Shown here: positions 39,290 through 48,056 of the stretch, piece by piece | Numbering within the stretch: position 1 is the stretch's first letter | How the letters are laid out: each line of letters starts with the position of its first letter | Assembly (NCBI RefSeq): GCF_024347195.1 | Contig: NZ_AP025281.1 | Coordinates: forward strand, 1,674,001 to 1,738,000 | Length of the DNA stretch: 64,000 nt | From: Aliamphritea hakodatensis | GTDB taxonomy: Bacteria > Pseudomonadota > Gammaproteobacteria > Pseudomonadales > Balneatricaceae | Direction of reading: 5' to 3' | Translations under genes and position numbers: made by a program | Notes under the pieces: model-generated | What the model was told of the DNA's origin: nothing | Databases searched by the model: none | What the model saw: the letters and a program-made list of their open reading frames with translations, nothing else

Positions 39290-40234
39290 CTATTCAGTTG
39301 ACGAAATTTCCGGATTACGCCGGTTGTTAAGATATTTCTGTATCAGGCTTTGTCCGCTTACCAGAACGATACCGCTCATGACCAGTATCGCACCGGAGAT
39401 AAAGCTTTGTTCCAGTTTTTCCCCGAGCACGACAACACCAAAAACAATGCCAAACATGGGGGTCATGAAAGAGAACACACCTAACTGCGATGCGACATAT
39501 TCTTTCAGCAGCCAGAACCAGACCAGGAAGCTGATAAAGCACACGATTATACCCTGAAAGACCAGGCTGCCGATGGCGATGTCGCTCCACTGGATATCGG
39601 TCCGGCCGGAGATGAGTGTCGCGCCGAGCAGCAGCACAAAACAGACCAGCAACTGATACATGAGTGTCTGGCTGGCGGGTGTTGAAGACAGCGTCGAGCA
39701 GCGGATCAGTACAGTGGTCATGCCCCAGCAGAAGCCGGCCATCAACCCGTACATATCACCGATGATCATATCGGCGGTGGCGGTATCGGTGGCGGCTTCA
39801 CGGCCCAGAAAGGTAACCGCGATGCCTGAGAAGGCCAGCAGGATACCGGCCCACTGCAGCAGGCTGAGCCGTTCTGCCGGCAGCTTTATGTGCAGCCCCA
39901 GTGCCGCAAAAACCGGTGCGCTGTAGAGGAATACGGAGATATGTGAAGCGGTTGTGTACCGCAGCCCTTCACCCACCAGAAAGAATTCTGATGAGAACAG
40001 AAAGCCGGCCAGCAGCCCCGGTTTCCAGGTGTCAGCGATGTTCATCCGTTCTTTACGCCAGAGCATGAACAGGCCGAGTAAGACGGCTGCGATGCCTGAG
40101 CGCAGACAGATCTGCAGCACGGCGGCGATATCATCAGCGGCCAGTTTGATCGATACCTGTTGCATCCCCCAGGTCATACACAGGAGCATCATCAGGCCGA
40201 TGGCGCGGCCATCAACGGGCAGGCGGGTGTTCAT
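39290..40234 (-). CDS. EamA/DMT-family transporter
   Basis: 314 residues with ten predicted helices in two EamA repeats (about 12-145 and 160-300). It begins IGLMMLLCMTWGMQQVSIKL, with the usual WG near the first helix, and the second repeat carries GFCWGMTTVLIRCS. DMT exporters of this type move amino acids, metabolites or drugs across the inner membrane. It is divergent from the AraC-type gene, which is its probable regulator. A basic tail follows the last helix (QKYLNNRRNPE). Confidence 0.88.
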   Translation of the reverse strand: MNTRLPVDGRAIGLMMLLCMTWGMQQVSIKLAADDIAAVLQICLRSGIAAVLLGLFMLWRKERMNIADTWKPGLLAGFLFSSEFFLVGEGLRYTTASHISVFLYSAPVFAALGLHIKLPAERLSLLQWAGILLAFSGIAVTFLGREAATDTATADMIIGDMYGLMAGFCWGMTTVLIRCSTLSSTPASQTLMYQLLVCFVLLLGATLISGRTDIQWSDIAIGSLVFQGIIVCFISFLVWFWLLKEYVASQLGVFSFMTPMFGIVFGVVVLGEKLEQSFISGAILVMSGIVLVSGQSLIQKYLNNRRNPEISSTE

Positions 40235-40365
40235 AAGCGTTTCCAGACTCGGTGTAACATGGATGTTGATTATCGGTCTGGAATTTATTATTGATATAGT
40301 GAAATAGTGACATTTTATCCTGTATATATGTCAGTGGTTCATTTTTTCAGTGAAGGAGAGCGCCC

Positions 40366-41157
40366 GTGGATGAAGTGGGCAGTACCCATGTTTATGCAAC
40401 GCCGTTTCCGGATGCGTTGCCGGCACCGCTGTTTTACCGGGCTGAGAATATGCTGGCGGATTCCAGCTACCCGGAGCACAGCCATACCTGGGGGGAGTTT
40501 GTTTATTCCTTCTGCGGTGTGATGGAGGTGAAGCTGGCAGATGGCCATTATATGGCACCGCCGCCGTACGGGGTCTGGTTGCCACCGCATACGGTACACC
40601 GGGGGCAAAACCGCGATGCTACGCTCTACTGTTCAGTGTATCTGAGTGAACCGTTTCTGGAGGGGCTGCCAAAGGTGCCCTGTGCATTAGCCGTATCGCC
40701 GATGGTGCGTTCTGTACTGGAATATTTGCGGGATAACTTTCAGGGGTTACCGCTGTCCGCCGAGGATGAGCGCTTACTGCTGGTGTTGCGGGATCAACTG
40801 GCCCGGGCAGAATGTGCCGGCAGTTACCTGCCGGATACGCATGATCCGTTGCTGCGCAAGGTGCTGAATCAGTTAGAAGCCTGCCCGGGGGATAACCGCT
40901 CACTGGCAGATTTGGCAAAGTGGGCCAATACCACCGAACGTACACTGATCCGCCGCTGTAAACAGGAGCTGGGCATGACCTTTACCGAGTGGCGGCAGCG
41001 GCTACGCACCATGGCGGCGTTACCCTTGCTGGCGGCCGGGCAAACCGTCGAAACCATTGCCTTTGATCTGGGTTACAGCAGTGCATCAGCCTTTATTGTG
41101 ATGTTTCGTAAACTGATGGGTATGACGCCGGATGAGTTTAGGAAGGGACAGGAGTAA
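40366..41157 (+). CDS. AraC-family regulator with cupin sensor domain
   Basis: 263 residues, GTG start at 40366 with GAAGGAGA upstream. The N-terminal cupin is visible in SSYPEHSHTWGEFVYSFCGV and PPPYGVWLPPHTVHRG, followed by the C-terminal AraC domain: NRSLADLAKWANTTERTLIR, CKQELGMTFTEWRQRLR, ETIAFDLGYSSASAFIVMFR and MTPDEFRK. This layout is common in local regulators of exporters. It is divergent from the EamA transporter gene, its likely target, and ends at a bidirectional terminator. Confidence 0.9.
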   Translation: MDEVGSTHVYATPFPDALPAPLFYRAENMLADSSYPEHSHTWGEFVYSFCGVMEVKLADGHYMAPPPYGVWLPPHTVHRGQNRDATLYCSVYLSEPFLEGLPKVPCALAVSPMVRSVLEYLRDNFQGLPLSAEDERLLLVLRDQLARAECAGSYLPDTHDPLLRKVLNQLEACPGDNRSLADLAKWANTTERTLIRRCKQELGMTFTEWRQRLRTMAALPLLAAGQTVETIAFDLGYSSASAFIVMFRKLMGMTPDEFRKGQE

Positions 41158-41173
41158 GTGTGTTTTCGGGTAT

Positions 41174-41203
41174 AAAAAAGCCGCTGTTCTGAGCGGCTTT
41201 TTA
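41174..41203. terminator. Bidirectional terminator between the AraC regulator and agmatinase genes
   Basis: AAAAAAGCCGCT and AGCGGCTTTTT pair around GTTCTG, with A and T tracts on either side. It serves the plus-strand regulator and the minus-strand polyamine operon. Confidence 0.88.
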
Positions 41204-41228
41204 TATTCGGGATCCGGTTGAGCAGGAG

Positions 41229-42104
41229 TTAGCGATTACGCTGCACAATGCCCATCATTTTGTAAGTCAGCAGAGACGCGGCAAAGTCGTATGCATGGAA
41301 GCCTTCAATCGGGGCAAATTCCATGATGTCAAAGCCGATGATTTTGCGCTGCTTGGCGACAGATTCGAACAGGTTTAGGGTCTGGTACCAGCCCAGCCCG
41401 CCGGGGACCGGTGTGCCGGTTGACGGGAATACGGAGGGGTCCATGCCGTCGATGTCCAGCGTGAAGAATACTTGCTCGGGGAAGTCTTCCGGCAGTTCGA
41501 TGCTCTGGATATTTTGCGGTACCAGCTCATCACCGTCCTGAAAGTAGACGCCGTGCTGTTCGCGAATGTGCATTTCTTCTTCACAGTAAGCACGGATACC
41601 TAACTGATACAGGGGGATACCCATGTCCACGGCCCGTTTCATCACGGATGCGTGGCTCAGCGGATCACCTTCGTAGGCTTCGCGCAGGTCGGCGTGGGCG
41701 TCTATCTGGACGATGCCAAAGTTGTCGTAGCCGGCTTCGCGCAGGCCTTTCACTACCCCGTAGGTGACGGTGTGTTCGCCACCGAAGACCACCGGCATGG
41801 CACCATTTTCGACAATCTTCTTCGTGGCGGCGGCGATGTTGTCGATCACCTGATCAGGCGCCACTGTGCAGTCTACCGGCTCGCAGGTATAGATGCCTTC
41901 GCCGCAGGGTTTGCTTTTACCGTCCCATTCCTCCAGTTGCCAGGAGGCTTTCAGGATTGCCGACGGGCCTTCGTTGGTGCCGCCCCCGTAGGAGACGGTT
42001 TTTTCATAGGGTACCGGCAATACGTGAAAGGCTGCCTGCTGAGGATCAGGTTGCTCGATTTCTGATCCGAGGAATATCGGATAATCTTCTGGGTTGTAGC
42101 TCAT
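41229..42104 (-). CDS. speB: Agmatinase / arginase-family ureohydrolase
   Basis: 291 residues. The binuclear manganese site is intact: VVFGGEHTVTYG near 105, QIDAHADLREAYEGDPLSHA near 130, and FTLDIDGMDPSVFPSTGTPV near 210. Agmatinase turns agmatine into putrescine and urea. As the last gene of the operon headed by arginine decarboxylase, it completes the arginine-to-putrescine route. The gap to the upstream nspC gene is 28 bp. Arginase or guanidinobutyrase activity cannot be excluded from sequence, but the neighbourhood favours agmatinase. Confidence 0.9.
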   Translation of the reverse strand: MSYNPEDYPIFLGSEIEQPDPQQAAFHVLPVPYEKTVSYGGGTNEGPSAILKASWQLEEWDGKSKPCGEGIYTCEPVDCTVAPDQVIDNIAAATKKIVENGAMPVVFGGEHTVTYGVVKGLREAGYDNFGIVQIDAHADLREAYEGDPLSHASVMKRAVDMGIPLYQLGIRAYCEEEMHIREQHGVYFQDGDELVPQNIQSIELPEDFPEQVFFTLDIDGMDPSVFPSTGTPVPGGLGWYQTLNLFESVAKQRKIIGFDIMEFAPIEGFHAYDFAASLLTYKMMGIVQRNR

Positions 42105-42132
42105 GTCAGTTATCTCTTATGCGTCTGCAGGA

Positions 42133-43332
42133 TCAGGATAAGCGTTGCCTGAAGTCCTGATAGCCGAATGTTTTCACGGTTTTCAGTTCGTCTGTTTCAG
42201 AATTCCACAGGACCAGTGCCGGCAGTTTGGTGCCGTTAAAGGTGCTGGTTTTGACCATGGTGTAGTGTGACATATCTTCAAACAGCAGTCGCTGGCCCAC
42301 TTCCAGAGGGGCGTCGAAGCTGTAGTCGTTGATGATGTCGCCGGCCAGACAGGTTAAACCGCCCAGCCGGTAGGTGTGGGCTTTTTCACCGCTTTCGCCG
42401 GCATGCATGATATCCGGGCGGTAGGGCATTTCCAGGGTGTCGGGCATGTGACAGGTGGCTGAGGTGTCCAGCAGGGCCTGATCAACCTGATTGTGAATGA
42501 TGTCCAGTACTTCACAGCACAGCACGCCGGTGCCGATGGCAACCGCTTCACCGGGTTCCAGATAAACCTGTACGTCGTATTTGGCTGCAAAGGCTTTAAT
42601 GCGGCTGATCAGTGCTTCGGTGTTATAGCCCGGTGCAGTGATGTGATGACCGCCGCCAAAATTGATCCACTGCATGTTATGTAGCAGGTCGCCAAAACGT
42701 GCTTCGACGGCATCCAGTGTTCGGGCCAGCGGTTCAAAGCCCTGTTCGCACAGAGTGTGAAAATGCAGGCCGCTGATGTTGTTGAGCAACTCAGGGGTGG
42801 CGGCTAATGCGGCGTCCAGCTGGTCGCCAACAATGCCCAGCCGGGAGCCGGGCGCGCAGGGGTCATATAAGGGAACGCTGCCTTCAGAGTGTTGTGGGTT
42901 GATGCGGAGGCCGAACTGAATGTCCGGGCGTTCTGCCAGTGCTGCCTGAATCAGGGGCTGAAACCGTTGCCACTGGCCGGTGCTGTTAAACACCATATGA
43001 TCGACAAAGGTGAGCAGTTCTTTTACATCGGCTTCACTGTAAGCAGCGCTGTAAACATGAACTTCATTGGGCCGGCCTTCGGCCTGATATTCTTCATGGC
43101 CCAGCCGGGCTTCGTGCAGGCCGCTGGCGCAGGTGCCATCCAGATACCGGGCGGTCAGCGGGCCGAGTTCCCACATGGAGAAGGCTTTGAGGGCGGCCAG
43201 AATTTTAGCCCCGCTGGCGTCAGCCACCTCACGCAGGATAGTCAGGTTGCGCTCGATGGCGGCCTGATCCACAACAAAGCTGGGGGAGGGCAGACGGCTG
43301 AGGTCCAGTTTGCTGAAGTCGGTAAATTGCAT
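42133..43332 (-). CDS. nspC: Carboxynorspermidine / carboxyspermidine decarboxylase
   Basis: 399 residues, PLP-dependent alanine-racemase fold (fold III). The PLP lysine lies in ILAALKAFSMWELGPL near 47. HEARLGHEEYQAEGRPNEVH, LHFHTLCEQGFEPL, INFGGGHHITAPGYN and GDIINDYSFDAPLEVGQRLL are family blocks. It decarboxylates carboxynorspermidine or carboxyspermidine to norspermidine or spermidine. It follows the carboxynorspermidine dehydrogenase gene, whose product is its substrate, but an intrinsic terminator lies between them, so its level may be lower. Confidence 0.92.
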   Translation of the reverse strand: MQFTDFSKLDLSRLPSPSFVVDQAAIERNLTILREVADASGAKILAALKAFSMWELGPLTARYLDGTCASGLHEARLGHEEYQAEGRPNEVHVYSAAYSEADVKELLTFVDHMVFNSTGQWQRFQPLIQAALAERPDIQFGLRINPQHSEGSVPLYDPCAPGSRLGIVGDQLDAALAATPELLNNISGLHFHTLCEQGFEPLARTLDAVEARFGDLLHNMQWINFGGGHHITAPGYNTEALISRIKAFAAKYDVQVYLEPGEAVAIGTGVLCCEVLDIIHNQVDQALLDTSATCHMPDTLEMPYRPDIMHAGESGEKAHTYRLGGLTCLAGDIINDYSFDAPLEVGQRLLFEDMSHYTMVKTSTFNGTKLPALVLWNSETDELKTVKTFGYQDFRQRLS

Positions 43333-43375
43333 AGGGGTGTCCGGCGGTGTCGGGTGTTTGTGTTGGTCAGCTGTG

Positions 43376-43407
43376 AAAAAACCGCCGCGGCAGAGCCGTG
43401 GCGGTTT
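43376..43407 (-). terminator. Intra-operon terminator before nspC
   Basis: ACCGCC-G-CGGC and GCCG-T-GGCGGT pair around AGA, and on the minus strand the stem is followed by six T. It lies in the 98-bp gap after the carboxynorspermidine dehydrogenase gene and before nspC, and probably causes partial termination. Confidence 0.75.
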
Positions 43408-43430
43408 CAGTGTCTGACGTTATGGCTGTT

Positions 43431-44642
43431 TTACTGATCCAGGCTGAAGTTGTCCAGCTCGATCACTTTCCAGGGCAGGCCGTGCTTGTTCATGTCGTCC
43501 ATGAAACCGTCCGGATCAAACTGTTCGATGTTCCATACGCCCGGTTTCAGCCAGTTGCCTTCCAGCATTTGCTTGGCGCCGATCATGGCCGGTACACCGG
43601 TGGTGTAAGAAACTGCCTGAGAGTTTACTTCCTGGTAGCAGCTCTGGTGGTCGCAGGTGTTGTAGCAGTAGACGATCTTTTCTTTACCGTCTTTGATGCC
43701 GCGAACCACAACGCCGATGCAGGTTCTGCCCACAGTCCGCGGACCCAGCGTGGACGGATCCGGCAGCAGGTGTGCCAGCAGCTGAATCGGTACAATTTCC
43801 TGACCGTTGAATTCAATTGGCTCGATACCTGTCATGCCGACGTTACCCAGCACTTCAAGGTGCTTCAGGTAGCTGTCGCCGAAGCTCATCCAGAACTGGG
43901 CGCGCTTCAGAGTTGGGTAGTGCTTGGTCAGGGATTCCAGCTCTTCATGGTACAGACGGTAAACGTTGTACGTCCCTACGTCTTCCGGGCAGGTGAAGCT
44001 GGCTTTCTTCGACATCGCCGGTGTGGTGATGAACTCGCCGTTTTCCCAGTGGCGGCAGTCCGCGGTAACTTCACGGATGTTGATTTCCGGGTTGAAGTTG
44101 GTGGCAAACGGATAGCCGTGGTCGCCACCGTTGACGTCGATGATGTCCAGTTCGTGGATTTCATCAAAGTAATGCTTGGCAACGTAAGCGGTGAAGACGT
44201 TGGTGGCACCCGGATCAAAGCCGCTGCCCAGCAGGGCAGTCAGGCCGGCTTTTTCAAAGCGTTCCTGATAGGCCCACTGCCACTTGTATTCAAACTTGGC
44301 GGTATCCAGTGGCTCGTAGTTAGCGGTGTCCATGTAGTGCACGCCGGCTTCCAGACAGGCGTCCATAATGGTCAGATCCTGATATGGCAAAGCAACGTTG
44401 ATCACCAGTTCCGGTTTCTCAGCTTTCAGCAGGGCTGCCAGTTCCGGTACGTTGTCCGCATCAACCTGAGCAGTACGGATGGTCTGGCCGGTTTTTTCTT
44501 TAACCTGTTCAGCAATGGCGATGCACTTGGATTCGGTACGGCTGGCCAGAATGATGTCGTCAAAGATTTCTGCCACCTGGGCGCATTTCTGAGCAACAAC
44601 ACCGCCGACGCCGCCGGCACCAATGATCATGACTTTTGACAT
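43431..44642 (-). CDS. Carboxynorspermidine synthase (saccharopine dehydrogenase family)
   Basis: 403 residues. An NAD(P)-binding Rossmann start MSKVMIIGAGGVGGVVAQKC is followed by IILASRTESKC for the cofactor ribose, then VINVALPYQDLTIMDACLEA and LLGSGFDPGATNVFTAYVAK, all typical of the LYS9-like / CANSDH group. The enzyme condenses aspartate semialdehyde with a diamine (putrescine or diaminopropane) and reduces the product to carboxyspermidine or carboxynorspermidine. The neighbours provide its putrescine (SpeA, SpeB) and use its product (NspC). Codon use is strongly biased, suggesting high expression. Confidence 0.92.
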   Translation of the reverse strand: MSKVMIIGAGGVGGVVAQKCAQVAEIFDDIILASRTESKCIAIAEQVKEKTGQTIRTAQVDADNVPELAALLKAEKPELVINVALPYQDLTIMDACLEAGVHYMDTANYEPLDTAKFEYKWQWAYQERFEKAGLTALLGSGFDPGATNVFTAYVAKHYFDEIHELDIIDVNGGDHGYPFATNFNPEINIREVTADCRHWENGEFITTPAMSKKASFTCPEDVGTYNVYRLYHEELESLTKHYPTLKRAQFWMSFGDSYLKHLEVLGNVGMTGIEPIEFNGQEIVPIQLLAHLLPDPSTLGPRTVGRTCIGVVVRGIKDGKEKIVYCYNTCDHQSCYQEVNSQAVSYTTGVPAMIGAKQMLEGNWLKPGVWNIEQFDPDGFMDDMNKHGLPWKVIELDNFSLDQ

Positions 44643-44741
44643 ATTTATGATCCTTTATTGTGAGTCCTGTCGGACGTTCTGCGCCGGGATCTGTCCGGCA
44701 CTGTCAATGAATGTTCAGCCAGCTGTGTCGGCCGGCTGTTG

Positions 44742-46703
44742 TTAATGGTGTTCGCGTTCGAAGTAGGTGTAGCCCTGCAGGCTCTCCCGGAACGCTTTTA
44801 GCATTTGCTGCCGCTGGGCAACATTAATGCGTTTATCCCGCACTGCCTGCTCAGCGGTGCGGCGGAACTGTTCGAGCATATGTTTAGGGTCGTATTCAAC
44901 ATAGCTGAGGACGTCGGCAATGCTATCGCCCTGAAATTCCCGGGCGAAGTCGAAGCTGCCGTCGCTGTTTATCTTTACGCTGACAACGTTAGTATCGCCA
45001 AACAGGTTATGCAAATCTCCGAGGGTCTCCTGATAGGCGCCGACCAGAAATATGCTCAGATAGTATTCTTCGCCCTCCCGCAGAGGGTGTAACGGCAGGG
45101 TATTGCGGATGCCGTCCGGGGTGGTGAAGTTATCGATCTTACCGTCACAGTCACAGGTGATGTCTGCCAGTATGGCTTCCCGGGTCGGCTTTTCGTCCAG
45201 CCGGTGAATCGGCATGATCGGGAAGACCTGATCGATGGCCCAGATGTCCGGCAGGGACTGGAACAGGCTGAAGTTGCCGTAGTAGATGTCGGACAGCAAC
45301 TCAGGCAGTTTTTCCAGCTCCGGCGGTACTCTGTCTACCTGGCTGAGCAGTTTGGCGATTTTTTCCAGCACGGCCAGGGTGATGTTTTCGGCCATCGCCC
45401 GGGCGCGCAAGTCGGTCTGGCCGCGGCGAAACAGTTCGCGGACTTCGTCCCGGTAGTAGAGTGCGTCGTTGTAGCACTCCTGAAATTTCTGCACATCCAC
45501 CGCCTGCAGAACCGCAAACAGGTTATGCAGCAGTTCGTGGGCATCTTCCGGCAACTGCGCCGGCAGCGGTGAGGGTTCGTGGTTGCGCACATCCAGGATG
45601 TTGAACAGCAGCATGGATGAATAGGCAACGGTGGCACGGCCGGATTCAGAGACGATCACCGGATGGCTGATATTCAGCGGATCGAGGCTTTCACGAATGG
45701 TTTCGACGATGTTGACGCAGTATTCATCCAACTGATAGTTCATGCTGTGGGTGCTGTTGGTGCGGGCACCTTCGTAATCCACCGCCAGACCGCCGCCCAG
45801 ATCCAGATAGCCCATAGGGGCGCCTTCAGCAATCAGCCCGGTATAAAACCGGCAGGCTTCCAGTACGCCGCTGCGGATATTGCGGATGTTCGGTATCTGA
45901 GAGCCCAGGTGGCAGTGCAGTAACTGCAGGCAGTGAAGCATGTCAGCCGCTTTCAGTTCATCAATCACATCCAGCAGGCCGCCGGTGGATAAACCGAAGA
46001 TGGAACGGTCACCGCTGTCTTCGTTCCAGTGACCCTCAACAACTACAGAGGATTTGATACGCACGCCAATCAGTGGATCGATATTCAGGGCTTTACTGCG
46101 CTCCAGAATAATGGGCAGTTCGGTAGGGGTTTCCAGTACAAAGAAACAGGGAATGCCCATCTGCCGGGCGTACAGGCCGAGTTCGATGAATTCTGCGTCT
46201 TTATAGCCGTTACAGATAATCAGGCTGCGGTGGTCTTTCAGCTGTGACAGGGCGATAATCAGCTCTGCTTTACTGCCGGCTTCCAGCCCGTGGTGGTAAT
46301 GGCTGCCAAAGTCGGCAATTTCTTCAATGACGTGGCATTGCTGGTTAACCTTGATCGGGAAAACGCCGCGGTATTCGTTTTGATAATCAGCGTCTTTAAT
46401 GGCCCGGGAAAAGGCTTCGTTAAGCTCTTTTATCCGCTGGTCCAGCACGTTTTCGATGCGTAGTACCGCTGGCATTTCCAGCCCGCGTTCTTTCATGCCT
46501 TCAACAATGTCCAGCAGGGAAACTTCGGTTCGTTTGCCGTTAGTGACTGTGACCACTGCTTCACCGTTGGCGGCGATATCAAAGTAGCCGGCCCCCCAGT
46601 TGCGCACGCCATACAGGTCGGCACTGTTATCGGTGCTCCAGCGGCTTTCGGTGTTAGCCGGTGCGGCGTTGGGAGCCTGGGAATTAGAAGAGGGTGTTGG
46701 CAT
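44742..46703 (-). CDS. speA: Biosynthetic arginine decarboxylase
   Basis: 653 residues from ATG at 46703; a GTG ten codons upstream is possible. SpeA signatures: DLYGVRNWGAGYFDI near 30, the PLP lysine in FPIKVNQQCHVIEEI near 115, HCHLGSQIPNIRNIRSG near 275, YLDLGGGLAVDYEGARTNST near 305, and VSESGRATVAYSSMLLFNIL near 355. It converts arginine to agmatine in the cytoplasm. It is the first gene of the operon, followed by carboxynorspermidine synthase, nspC and speB. A leader hairpin lies about 60 bp before the start. Confidence 0.95.
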   Translation of the reverse strand: MPTPSSNSQAPNAAPANTESRWSTDNSADLYGVRNWGAGYFDIAANGEAVVTVTNGKRTEVSLLDIVEGMKERGLEMPAVLRIENVLDQRIKELNEAFSRAIKDADYQNEYRGVFPIKVNQQCHVIEEIADFGSHYHHGLEAGSKAELIIALSQLKDHRSLIICNGYKDAEFIELGLYARQMGIPCFFVLETPTELPIILERSKALNIDPLIGVRIKSSVVVEGHWNEDSGDRSIFGLSTGGLLDVIDELKAADMLHCLQLLHCHLGSQIPNIRNIRSGVLEACRFYTGLIAEGAPMGYLDLGGGLAVDYEGARTNSTHSMNYQLDEYCVNIVETIRESLDPLNISHPVIVSESGRATVAYSSMLLFNILDVRNHEPSPLPAQLPEDAHELLHNLFAVLQAVDVQKFQECYNDALYYRDEVRELFRRGQTDLRARAMAENITLAVLEKIAKLLSQVDRVPPELEKLPELLSDIYYGNFSLFQSLPDIWAIDQVFPIMPIHRLDEKPTREAILADITCDCDGKIDNFTTPDGIRNTLPLHPLREGEEYYLSIFLVGAYQETLGDLHNLFGDTNVVSVKINSDGSFDFAREFQGDSIADVLSYVEYDPKHMLEQFRRTAEQAVRDKRINVAQRQQMLKAFRESLQGYTYFEREHH

Positions 46704-46763
46704 AGTTTTCTGCAAATACCTGAAGTGTGGCACATAAACGAGGTATTGAACGGCAGTGTTTCC

Positions 46764-46782
46764 GCCTGCTGCTCAAGCAGGC
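46764..46782 (-). other. Hairpin in the speA leader
   Basis: GCCTGCT and AGCAGGC pair around GCTCA, 60 bp before the speA start codon, without a following T run. It may affect mRNA stability or be part of a leader structure; nothing more can be said. The rest of the gap to 47034 shows only the terminator at 46978-47005. Confidence 0.35.
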
Positions 46783-46977
46783 ATTTTCTCCGTAATTGGC
46801 CCGGTGTCAAACTTTTTCTGAGGGATTTATTGCCAGAAAATATCCGTTAAAACAATAAGTTGAATAATGTTTCGGGTTGTTTTTTTGTGGCGCTTTCAGG
46901 ATGTGCTGATTTTACAGTGGGTTATTAGGCGTACTGAGGGGGAACTGAACGGTTTCGTGAAACCTGCACCGGATATG

Positions 46978-47005
46978 AAAAAGGGAAAGCTGCGGCTTTC
47001 CCTTT
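46978..47005. terminator. Terminator of the CsgG/DUF4810/DUF799 operon
   Basis: AAAGGGAAAGC TGCG GCTTTCCCTTT forms an 11-bp stem with a 4-nt loop. On the minus strand it is followed by TTTT-rich sequence, 29 bases after the DUF799 stop codon. Confidence 0.8.
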
Positions 47006-47033
47006 TGGATGAATGATCTGATTTGTGCCGGGA

Positions 47034-47687
47034 TCAGCTGTCAGTGTCAGGTTTCAGATAAGGTCCGTTTAACAGGCCGTTATGGCTGTTAAAGACGGTG
47101 CCCTGGTTAACCTGCTGCGAAAGCATCGGTGTGTTATCTGATACGGAACCGGCAATCTGATTAATCACCGCGCCGACCAGCATGCCGATTAAGCCATTCT
47201 GGTTGTTGTCATTAGAGCTGTATTGCCCTTTGGCGGTGCCGTCCCAGATTTGCTGACCGGTTTTTGCATCGATCAGACGCCAGTTAGAATCCACAATGGT
47301 GCGGGAGTCGAATACTTCGTATTTTTGCCCCCAGTTTTCAATGCTGACATACAGAATGGCGTCAGGGCCAATGTGTTCATTGATCTTATCCAGAGGGATG
47401 CTGTTCATTTCGGCCGGGTCCTGCAGGCCGTTGTTGCGCATGAACTGTTCAATAACGGCGACGGGGAAAACGTAATAGCCTTTCTCAGCCAGAGGCCGGG
47501 AGATGGTCGACAGGAAAATATACGACGCATTCACTTCGATGCTGTTGTTGACCGGCGGAATCACCAATATCGATTTAGGGCGGCTGTTTTCGAACGCGGC
47601 GTAGTCGTATTTAACCTGTTGCTGATTACAGCCGGCCAGAATAAGTGCAGCAACCGTCAGCAAAACGAGTTTAACGTGGTTAAGCAT
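47034..47687 (-). CDS. DUF799-type lipoprotein (GNA1162-like)
   Basis: 217 residues. Lipobox LILAGC (Cys about 19). SILVIPPVNNSIEVNASYIF near 40 and LAEKGYYVFPVAVIEQFMRN near 70 match the DUF799 family, whose Neisseria member GNA1162 is a surface-related lipoprotein with a TolB-like fold. Its start codon overlaps the stop of the DUF4810 gene (TAATG), so the two are translationally coupled. Together with the CsgG-like and DUF4810 lipoproteins it forms a fixed trio, presumably an envelope assembly of unknown role. Confidence 0.88.
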   Translation of the reverse strand: MLNHVKLVLLTVAALILAGCNQQQVKYDYAAFENSRPKSILVIPPVNNSIEVNASYIFLSTISRPLAEKGYYVFPVAVIEQFMRNNGLQDPAEMNSIPLDKINEHIGPDAILYVSIENWGQKYEVFDSRTIVDSNWRLIDAKTGQQIWDGTAKGQYSSNDNNQNGLIGMLVGAVINQIAGSVSDNTPMLSQQVNQGTVFNSHNGLLNGPYLKPDTDS

Positions 47688-48043
47688 TAGTGGCTTCCTT
47701 GCTGGTTTTTCAGCAGTGTATCGATCAGTACTGTGGATTCAGGGTACAGCTGCTTTTCTTTGAGCAGTGATTCCCGGGCCTGTGCTGACTGACCTTCTGC
47801 GGCATACATCATACCCAGGTGAGCATACAGCCCCGGAGCAACCCGTTTTCCCTGCGCCTGACTTTCCTGAATGTCCCGGGTGATTTTATCAATCTGGGTT
47901 TGTGCTGGTGCCTCACCCGGTTTGAGATACATATCATGAACAACACCTTCGTAGTTGCCCCAGTGATAGAGGCTGGTGTTTTTAGGGGCGCATCCGGTCG
48001 CCAGTAATGCAGCAGCAAGAACGGTAAGTGTGCGTGTGTACAT
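47687..48043 (-). CDS. DUF4810-type small lipoprotein
   Basis: 118 residues from ATG at 48043, chosen for AGGGACG at proper spacing; the frame extends eight codons further without support. Lipobox LLATGC (Cys about 18). SLYHWGNYEGVVHDMYLKPG near 25 is the diagnostic DUF4810 block. The second half (LYAHLGMMYAAEGQSAQARE) resembles one TPR-like helical pair. It lies 13 bp after the CsgG-like gene and is coupled to the DUF799 gene. Confidence 0.85.
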   Translation of the reverse strand: MYTRTLTVLAAALLATGCAPKNTSLYHWGNYEGVVHDMYLKPGEAPAQTQIDKITRDIQESQAQGKRVAPGLYAHLGMMYAAEGQSAQARESLLKEKQLYPESTVLIDTLLKNQQGSH

Positions 48044-48056
48044 CTTTACGTCCCTG

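Noticed and set aside
43398..44639. 413-codon open frame on the plus strand
   Set aside because: It is antisense to the carboxynorspermidine synthase gene, whose family motifs are clear on the other strand.
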